From NCBI RefSeq assembly GCF_003056345.1, contig NZ_PYWB01000013.1, forward strand, positions 1-64,000: a DNA stretch of 64,000 bases, given 5' to 3'. Of this stretch, positions 61,099 to 64,000 are shown in pieces (the stretch's first letter is position 1; each line of letters opens with the position of its first letter). The notes below the pieces were generated by a model. That model saw only the letters and a program-made list of their open reading frames with translations, had not been told where the DNA came from and did no database searches. The position numbers were made by a program, and so were the translations under genes. This stretch comes from Devosia submarina (GTDB lineage Bacteria > Pseudomonadota > Alphaproteobacteria > Rhizobiales > Devosiaceae).

Positions 61099-61170
61099 TC
61101 GTCACCCTTGGGCCTGCCCCAAGGGTTCTACACTTCCCTTGTGACTAAATGCGGCCCCGAGGGTGATGCG
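61099..61170. repeat. Palindromic intergenic repeat, ATCGTCACCCTTGGG type
   Basis: A divergent copy of the same repeat class (GTCACCC...GGGTGATGC), between the YhhQ-type gene and rpmB. Confidence 0.6.
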
Positions 61171-61203
61171 CTGTGAGTGGAAAAAACCCCGCGCAAACAA
61201 AAA

Positions 61204-61229
61204 CCGCGTGGAGCGCTAACTCCACGCGG
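61204..61229 (-). terminator. Rho-independent terminator of rpmB
   Basis: CCGCGTGGAG (61204-61213) and CTCCACGCGG (61220-61229) make a perfect 10-bp stem; on the minus strand it is followed by TTTTTGTTT. It lies 25 bp after the rpmB stop. Confidence 0.9.
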
Positions 61230-61254
61230 CTTGAAATTCTTCGGAAAGCTACGC

Positions 61255-61542
61255 TTATGCCGTGGCGAGGGCCGCGCGCACTTCCTTTTTGATCCCCAGG
61301 GCGAGGGGCGACAGATCGGCATCGGCCTGCTTGAGGAGGAACGCATCGAGCCCACCGCGGTGCTCGACGGTGCGCAGGGCAGCAGCCGAGATGCGCAGCT
61401 TGACCGGACGGTTCAGCGCATCCGACAGGAGCGTGACGTTGAGCAGGTTCGGGAGGAACCGGCGACGGGTGCGGTTCAGGGCGTGGGAAACATTGTTACC
61501 GGTCATAACGCCTTTACCGGTCAGTTCGCAGCGACGTGCCAT
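61255..61542 (-). CDS. rpmB: 50S ribosomal protein L28
   Basis: The 95-residue protein begins [33 protein letters not shown], the typical L28 start, and has normal length. It is an essential part of the large subunit. It stands alone with its own terminator. Confidence 0.97.
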   Translation of the reverse strand: MARRCELTGKGVMTGNNVSHALNRTRRRFLPNLLNVTLLSDALNRPVKLRISAAALRTVEHRGGLDAFLLKQADADLSPLALGIKKEVRAALATA

Positions 61543-61754
61543 TTTCGTATCCTAGATAGTGTAAAGGTCCTGCGTGGCGGTTCAAACCGCAACGGGCCTC
61601 ATTTGTTGTGAAATCTGGCGCGTCTTTAGAGAAAAGGGGCGCCCGCGTCAAGGCAAAGCCTGCTCAAAGCCGTGCGAGCGCCTTGCGCCAGCCATGCGGC
61701 GCGGGCAGTTTCGGTTTCATTAACCGATTCGTTTTTCCCGCCGGGACCCAGCCA

Positions 61755-62537
61755 TTGACCCAGTTTCGCCTTGCCCTTGGTGCCGCCTTCGCCCTTCTGC
61801 TGTCCCTGCCCGCTGGCGCTGCCGAGGTAAAGGCCCGTGCCAGCTATGTCCTGACACTGGGCGGCATCAACATCGCCATGATGGATGTTGGTCTCACGGA
61901 CAATGAGCGCGCCTACTCACTGGATCTGTCCGCCAACGTCGCCGGCTTTGGCGCGGTTGTCGCGAGCGGCACGGCCCGCGCCAGCGCCCAGGGCATTTCG
62001 AGCGGCAACAGCCTCGTTTCGCAAGGGTTTGACCTGCAAACCCGCGCCAGCGGAGAAACCTTCTCGGTGGACGTATCCTTTGCGGGCGGCAATGTGTCCT
62101 CGTTCAAGGTCGAGCCGCCCATCATCGACAATTATGACCGCGTCCCGATCGAGCGCCGGCATCTGAGCGGCGCCGGCGATTTCCTTTCGGCGTTCGTGCT
62201 CAAGGGTGGCGCGCTCGACAAGAGCCTCTGCCAGCGCAAGATGGGGATCTTTACCGGTGTTGAACGTTTCAACATCGCCATGAGCTTTGCCCGCGAGGAA
62301 CAGGCCAACTCGCCCCGCACGGGCTACCAGGGCCCCGTGGTCCTGTGCACGGTGGATTACCAGCCCGTTTCAGGCCATTTCACCTCCTCGGACATCACCA
62401 ATTACCTGGCCGATAGCGAGCGCATCGTGATCTGGTACGCTCCCTTGGGCGAGACCGGCTATTTCATCCCCTATCGCGTCCTTCTGGGCACCAATATGGG
62501 CGATCTTTCCATGGTGCTCACGGGCATGAGCTATTAG
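61755..62537 (+). CDS. DUF3108 domain-containing exported protein
   Basis: The roughly 260-residue protein has a signal peptide (QFRLALGAAFALLLSLPAGAAE) and a beta-rich DUF3108 domain (YVLTLGGINIAMMDVGLTDNERAYSLDL, and ...VVLCTVDYQPVSGHFT, VIWYAPLGETGYFIPYRVLLGTNMG). DUF3108 proteins are probably outer-membrane associated; their role is unknown. The best start is TTG at 61755, right before the signal; the frame extends upstream to 61608. The gene is divergent from rpmB. Confidence 0.82.
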   Translation: MTQFRLALGAAFALLLSLPAGAAEVKARASYVLTLGGINIAMMDVGLTDNERAYSLDLSANVAGFGAVVASGTARASAQGISSGNSLVSQGFDLQTRASGETFSVDVSFAGGNVSSFKVEPPIIDNYDRVPIERRHLSGAGDFLSAFVLKGGALDKSLCQRKMGIFTGVERFNIAMSFAREEQANSPRTGYQGPVVLCTVDYQPVSGHFTSSDITNYLADSERIVIWYAPLGETGYFIPYRVLLGTNMGDLSMVLTGMSY

Positions 62538-62595
62538 CCGCCTTCCCGATTTGGGACGGTCAACGGCTTTTTCCTTTTCAGCACACTTCGAAAGT

Positions 62596-62634
62596 GCCGC
62601 GCCAACGGAGATCATCCGTTAACGCGGCATTTTT
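62596..62634 (+). terminator. Rho-independent terminator of the DUF3108 gene
   Basis: GCCGCG and CGCGGC (62596-62601, 62623-62628) enclose an inner AACGGA/TCCGTT stem with a 5-nt loop, followed by ATTTTTG. It begins 58 bp after the stop. Confidence 0.85.
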
Positions 62635-63435
62635 GTTTGCGCCGACGCCGCGCAATCAGCGGTTTAGATTCGCGCGCCAACAGTCGAAATTAGGAGTTTC
62701 GCAACTGACATGAACAGCATTTTGGCGATCCCGGCCCAAAGCAGCCGCTGCGCTGCTCAGCTTTGTGCCTGTTGGCCTGCGCAAACACTACATCCTGCGG
62801 TGAACAAACCCGAACGCTCGATTCTGTCCCCGTTCGTTCCCCTTTTGCACCAAGGGTAAATGCTTGGACCGCTCAGAGCTTAACTTGTCCCAATCCGGGA
62901 TAGCCTTCCCATCCACCATTCGTCACCCTCGGGCTTGACCCAAGGGCGTTTCACTTGCGCTCTGCGCCGCAACAAGACCCCTCGGGTCAAGCCTGCGGGT
63001 GACGACCGCGTGTGTCTCATATCAGCACGGTCAACGATGTTTTTCGTTTAAGTTCCGGTTGCGGCGCCAAGCCCGCCGCCGCTTTGGCCATAAATCTGCT
63101 TCAGCCCTAAACAGGAAGACGCATTTACATCCCCTTCATCTTCAGGCGATTCACCCGCTTATTTACCGTTTATCAACACAGCTGAACGGTCCCGCCCCCT
63201 AAACCGTCTGCCAGTGCCTCATCACCTGCCTGCTTGTGCCTTTCTCCACGGCCATCCCCAAGCCCTAGCCGTGAACAAACCGGGATCTACCGGCAATCTT
63301 CGATTCGGTGCTGCTTCGTTCCCCTTGCGTTCAAACCATTAACACGGTGGCAAAAGCGCCGCAGCATCTGTCCTTTTTTGCGACATTGCTTTGCGCTACT
63401 CGCAACTGGCAAATGGATTTCCTACATTGGCGGCA
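62635..63435. other. Long intergenic stretch without a recognised gene
   Basis: About 800 bp before the helicase gene. It contains a palindromic repeat at 62921-63004 and two imperfect copies of a segment beginning GTGAACAAACC (62800-62844 and 63271-63326) that both end TTCGTTCCCCTT. Short frames have no ribosome site or recognisable domain. Confidence 0.5.
62921..63004. repeat. Palindromic intergenic repeat, CGTCACCCTCGGG type
   Basis: CGTCACCCTCGGGCTTGACC at the left matches, inverted, GGGTCAAGCCTGCGGGTGACG at the right apart from small differences. It is the last copy of this repeat class in the window. Confidence 0.75.
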
Positions 63436-64000
63436 ATGACCTTCTCGCCTCCCCAATCGGTCAAGGCTATTCTTGGCCCCACCAACACCGGCAAGACCTA
63501 TTTTGCCATTGAGCGCATGCTGGCCCATCCCACGGGGATGATTGGCCTGCCGCTGCGCCTGCTTGCGCGCGAAGTGTACCAGCGCTGCGTCGAGCGGGTG
63601 GGCGAGGGGGCCGTGGCTCTCGTTACGGGCGAGGAGCGCATTGTTCCCGCTAAGCCGCGCTTCTGGGTATGCACGGTGGAAGCCATGCCCACCGATATCC
63701 GCGTCGATTGCCTCGCTGTCGATGAAATCCAGACCGCCATCGATTTCGACCGCGGCCATGTGTTCACCGACCGCATCCTCAATGCCCGCGGCTTTAACGA
63801 GACCCTTCTGCTGGGCGCCGGCACCATGGAGCCGGTGATCCGCAAGCTCCTGCCCCATGCCGAGATCATCGAGCGGCCGCGCTTTTCCCAGCTCACCTAT
63901 TCGGGCTCCAAGAAGATTTCGCGCCAGCCGGCCCGCTCGGCCATCGTCGCCTTCTCCGCGCGGCAGGTCTATGCCATTGCCGAATTGATCCGGCGCGAGC
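63436..64000 (+). CDS. SUV3-like superfamily 2 helicase, N-terminal part
   Basis: The first 188 residues are present; the gene runs off the right edge. Walker A is GPTNTGKT (14-21), and a DEIQ box occurs in LAVDEIQTAIDFDRGHVFT. Both are typical of the SUV3-like RNA helicases that Alphaproteobacteria share with mitochondria. It probably acts in RNA turnover or ribosome-related processes. The ATG at 63436 starts directly before the first strand. In related genomes an S4-domain RNA-binding protein gene follows. Confidence 0.92.
   Translation, partial: MTFSPPQSVKAILGPTNTGKTYFAIERMLAHPTGMIGLPLRLLAREVYQRCVERVGEGAVALVTGEERIVPAKPRFWVCTVEAMPTDIRVDCLAVDEIQTAIDFDRGHVFTDRILNARGFNETLLLGAGTMEPVIRKLLPHAEIIERPRFSQLTYSGSKKISRQPARSAIVAFSARQVYAIAELIRRE

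Noticed and set aside
61012..61100. A preQ1 riboswitch upstream of the YhhQ-type transporter
   Set aside because: The leader was inspected for the short preQ1 aptamer pattern and no convincing match was seen.
62802..62815. A possible second LexA box, GAAC-N6-GAAC
   Set aside because: The spacer is six rather than seven bases and no SOS gene follows.
1..64000. CRISPR arrays and rRNA genes
   Set aside because: No regularly spaced repeat-spacer pattern and no rRNA sequence were seen anywhere in the window.

Overview
The right 25 kb (about 39.0-64.0 kb) reads as the chromosome of an alphaproteobacterium of the order Hyphomicrobiales (Rhizobiales), probably near Devosia. It carries secA, a parvulin-type isomerase, argJ, a GNAT gene, mutT, accA, xerD, aroK-aroB, bolA, a J-domain gene, cobS-cobT, a YhhQ-type transporter, rpmB and a SUV3-like helicase, in arrangements familiar from that order. 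The genus is an inference from gene content; no rRNA gene is present.

The left 39 kb is accessory DNA. It begins inside one IS3-family element, contains a second complete IS3-family element and an IS91-type integrase remnant, and holds at least six broken genes: an EAL protein, a response regulator, the IS91 integrase, a DUF305 protein, a sugar isomerase and a chemotaxis receptor. It ends at the 3' end of a tRNA-Arg(CCT) gene (39010-39086, minus strand), a classic integration site, so this side looks like a layered genomic island. Palindromic intergenic repeats are scattered through the right part, and none was seen to the left.

Layout of the left part: a BLUF photosensor beside the EAL remnant; a GH1 beta-glucosidase; an HlyD/FUSC efflux pair with a divergent MarR regulator; an HxlR regulator divergent from an NAD(P)H-dependent FMN reductase across a 34-bp dyad; a DoxX-like gene; a secreted acetamidase/formamidase behind a consensus sigma-54 promoter; a nuclease pair; a phosphotransferase; an SOS-controlled dnaE2-(zinc-ribbon protein)-dinB cassette; a TetR regulator divergent from an FAD monooxygenase; and a copper and denitrification block. 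That block has nirK-DUF411 on the plus strand behind an NnrR-type box, converging on copA-(Cys/His protein)-DUF305 on the minus strand behind a CueR-type promoter. A globin-coupled chemoreceptor and its decayed paralogue follow.

From about 32.1 to 38.8 kb lies a compact module of mostly unrecognised genes. It has a Rep_3-like putative replication initiator preceded by iteron-like repeats, two helix-turn-helix proteins, two proteins that share a 'TIRGLLA' domain on opposite strands, a run of overlapping small ORFs behind a triple GATCGTCTG repeat, and a metallophosphoesterase. It abuts the tRNA and is the best candidate for an undescribed integrated element. No intact integrase was found in the window.
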